A stretch of 64,000 nt of DNA, from NCBI GenBank assembly GCA_022823465.1, contig JAJEHX010000050.1, forward strand, positions 1-64,000, written 5' to 3'. This DNA comes from Candidatus Latescibacterota bacterium (lineage in GTDB: Bacteria; JAAXHH01). The translations under genes were made by a program, and so were the position numbers. A model generated the notes under the pieces. It did not search any database. It saw only the letters and a list, made by a program, of their open reading frames with translations, and was not told the DNA's origin. How positions within the stretch are numbered: position 1 is the first letter of the stretch; the number at the start of each line of letters is the position of its first letter. Positions 61,838-64,000 of the stretch are shown here, in pieces.

Positions 61838-63475
61838 ATGCTGAAGGTACGGCATTCCCTAGGCAAACACCTGCTTGTTTACACGTTCATCCCGGCCTTG
61901 CTCGTCTTCTCGATGCCGGATTCCGTCCGCGGCCAGGCTGCAGAGCGTTCCGTCCCGCATGGCGGCGTGGTCACCATCGGCAAGGTCGCCGCCGGGGACC
62001 TCACCTTCCACCCCCTGTTCAACAGCCTGGGCGTGGAAAGAGAGATCGCCGCGCTGATCTACGGCGAAGGCCTGCTGCGCGTAGACGAATCGGGTGTTCC
62101 GTCAGACGGCCTGGCCTATCTGCCCATCAAGCTTTCCGACGGACGGGACTGGGTTTTCCGGCTGAAGCAGGGGGTTGAATTCCACGATGGAGAACCGCTG
62201 ACCGCCGATGATGTGATCTTCACCTACACGCGATACAAGGCCTCCCGCGTGTATGATCCCGTCTTCCACCGTTATTTCCAGAACATCGAGCAGCTTTCCG
62301 CCCTGGATCACCAGACGGTCCGAATCATCATGAAGTCGCCGGTCGAGGCCTTTCCCAATCGGCTTGCGACGCTGCCCATTCTGCCCAGGCACCAGATGGA
62401 ACGAGGCCTTTTCGCCGATGCCGGCGCGCACCTGGAAACGACCCGGCCCATCGGACTGGGACCGTACAGGGTCGAGGCCTGGCCCGCTCTCGATGTCGTA
62501 ACGCTCACGGCGAATGAACGCTGGCATCGGGGCCGCGCAAACCTTGACAGGGTGGTCTACAGGTTCTACCCCACCTCCGAAGCCCTGCAGGCGGCCTTCA
62601 TCATGCGCGAGGTCGATCTCATCGAGGTGGAACGCGACGGCACGCTCAGGGACCTGAAACGGGCCCGATCCGACGCGAAAATACAGGCGATCGTTCCGGC
62701 AAACCGCGCCTTTGCCGCGGTCTTCTATAATCATCGGGATCCCTTGCTTTCCCAGTCGGCCATACGCCGGGCGCTGACCTACGCCACGAACCGCGAGCGC
62801 ATCCTGGACGAGGTGCTGGTCCGCGGCGCCGGGGTACTGGCCCATAGTCCGATTCATCCGGAGTTCGAGTTCAAAGGCGGCGACATGGGATTCGACTACA
62901 GGCCGCGCGAGGCCCGTGAAATGCTGCGTCTCCAGGGATGGAGCGACAGCGACGGAGACGGGTTTCTCGACCGGGAAGGGCGCCCCCTCCGATTCGAACT
63001 GCTGTTCCCCCGAGGGCAGGCCTCCGCCGAGAAGACGGTGCGGGTCATCAGGCTGAACCTGAACCACGTCGGCATCCGGGTCGTACCCGTACCCGTCACC
63101 CAGAAAGAACTGGTCCAGCGGCTCAGTGTCGGCAGTTACGAGGCCGCGCTGTTCGTTCAGGATTTCGAACCCACCGCGGACGATCTGTACGCCGTGTTTC
63201 ATTCGGAAAGTATCGGACTGGGCAACATGCTCGGATACCGCAGCCGCCAGGTCGACCGCAATATCAGTTTCCTCTTCGGGCTGCCCGATCAGCAACGGGC
63301 CGGCCCCGTCTATCAGCAGCTCGAGATGTTGTTGATCCGGGACCAGCCCTGTATGTTCCTCTACTTCGTCGATACCCGGTACGTCGCGTACAACCCCGCC
63401 CTGCAAAACCTGGGCTCCCCGGGTGAAGCGCTTCGATCGCCCGCAGCCTGGTTCCGGACCGCGTACGCTCCTTGA
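61838..63475 (+). CDS. ABC transporter substrate-binding protein, family 5 (OppA/DppA-like)
   Basis: WVFRLKQGVEFHDGEPLTADDVIFTYTRYK; IRRALTYATNRERILDEVL. Confidence 0.92.
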   Translation: MLKVRHSLGKHLLVYTFIPALLVFSMPDSVRGQAAERSVPHGGVVTIGKVAAGDLTFHPLFNSLGVEREIAALIYGEGLLRVDESGVPSDGLAYLPIKLSDGRDWVFRLKQGVEFHDGEPLTADDVIFTYTRYKASRVYDPVFHRYFQNIEQLSALDHQTVRIIMKSPVEAFPNRLATLPILPRHQMERGLFADAGAHLETTRPIGLGPYRVEAWPALDVVTLTANERWHRGRANLDRVVYRFYPTSEALQAAFIMREVDLIEVERDGTLRDLKRARSDAKIQAIVPANRAFAAVFYNHRDPLLSQSAIRRALTYATNRERILDEVLVRGAGVLAHSPIHPEFEFKGGDMGFDYRPREAREMLRLQGWSDSDGDGFLDREGRPLRFELLFPRGQASAEKTVRVIRLNLNHVGIRVVPVPVTQKELVQRLSVGSYEAALFVQDFEPTADDLYAVFHSESIGLGNMLGYRSRQVDRNISFLFGLPDQQRAGPVYQQLEMLLIRDQPCMFLYFVDTRYVAYNPALQNLGSPGEALRSPAAWFRTAYAP

Positions 63476-63489
63476 CGGCGCGTAATCCC

Positions 63490-64000
63490 ATGTTTCCCAA
63501 TAGTTTACGAGAAGGCTTGCGGCCACGGCTGCTTGTATCCCATATCACCCTGGCCACCATTCCGGTGCTTATTGTCGGTCTGCTCCTCCTCGCCACGGCC
63601 GGCCGTTCGATAGAAGATGCGGTAGCCGACGGCAACCTCGAGGTTGCGCGCAGGGCAAGCAACGAGATCCGCCTCTACATCGAGCAGGCGCGTCGCGTGA
63701 TCGACCTGGCCGCGGACAACATGGACATGATCGACGCCACGGACGCGGTGTACCAGAAACTGATCGACAACCTGGTCATCCGTCAGGATTTTCTCAGTGA
63801 ACTGGCCGTGCTGGACCTGGCGGGCCGGGAGTTACTGACCACCCGTCTCGAAGGGCCGCTTGCGACGCGTGCGGACCTGGAACTCCCGTCGGACGAAGCC
63901 ACCGCGATCTCCCCGGTGTTCATTTCCGGCGATGGGCTGCCCGCGGTGATGATCACCGTGCCCGTGCGCCGGTTCGACGAGCACACGGGATATCTGGCCG
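63490..64000 (+). CDS. Membrane sensor with N-terminal TM and Cache-like extracellular domain, cut by window end
   Basis: MFPNSLREGLRPRLLVSHITLATIPVLIVGLLLLATAGRSIEDAVADGN...; open to the edge. Confidence 0.75.
   Translation, partial: MFPNSLREGLRPRLLVSHITLATIPVLIVGLLLLATAGRSIEDAVADGNLEVARRASNEIRLYIEQARRVIDLAADNMDMIDATDAVYQKLIDNLVIRQDFLSELAVLDLAGRELLTTRLEGPLATRADLELPSDEATAISPVFISGDGLPAVMITVPVRRFDEHTGYLA

Overview
This is a GC-rich bacterial chromosomal window, mostly housekeeping genes on the minus strand. The lineage is uncertain; the gene content resembles Latescibacterota-type MAGs, but that is only an impression. The left ~5.4 kb is a sparsely coding accessory region next to the 3' end of a tmRNA gene. 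It holds a type I restriction locus that looks inactivated: hsdR is cut by an IS3-like end and only an hsdM N-terminal remnant is left. It also holds an orphan MNT-type nucleotidyltransferase, small hypothetical genes, and a decayed direct repeat of the ssrA 3' end that may be an att scar. The rest includes ssrA, two tRNA-Lys, purA, a gcvH/gcvPA/gcvPB-accC/accB-efp block, a rseP-dxr-cdsA-uppS-frr-tsf-rpsB block, rpsI-rplM, mtnA, rsfS, folK/folB, groEL with a CIRCE-like operator, birA-nadC-nnrD-cca, hisA, a two-RCK K+ channel, ketoacid dehydrogenase E1 genes with ThiT, an acyl-CoA mutase large subunit, a CGS-type enzyme and an OppA-type binding protein. The strongest candidate for a new system is 44141-48871: a glutamate dehydrogenase with an intact N-terminal response-regulator receiver domain, followed on the same strand by a hybrid histidine kinase (HisKA-HATPase-REC-REC-Hpt). 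This suggests direct phosphorelay control of GDH. A second recurring signal is tandem duplication of gene 3' ends, including the stop codon (gcvH, accC, cdsA), together with other intergenic minisatellites. All assignments come from reading the sequence; no database search was run.
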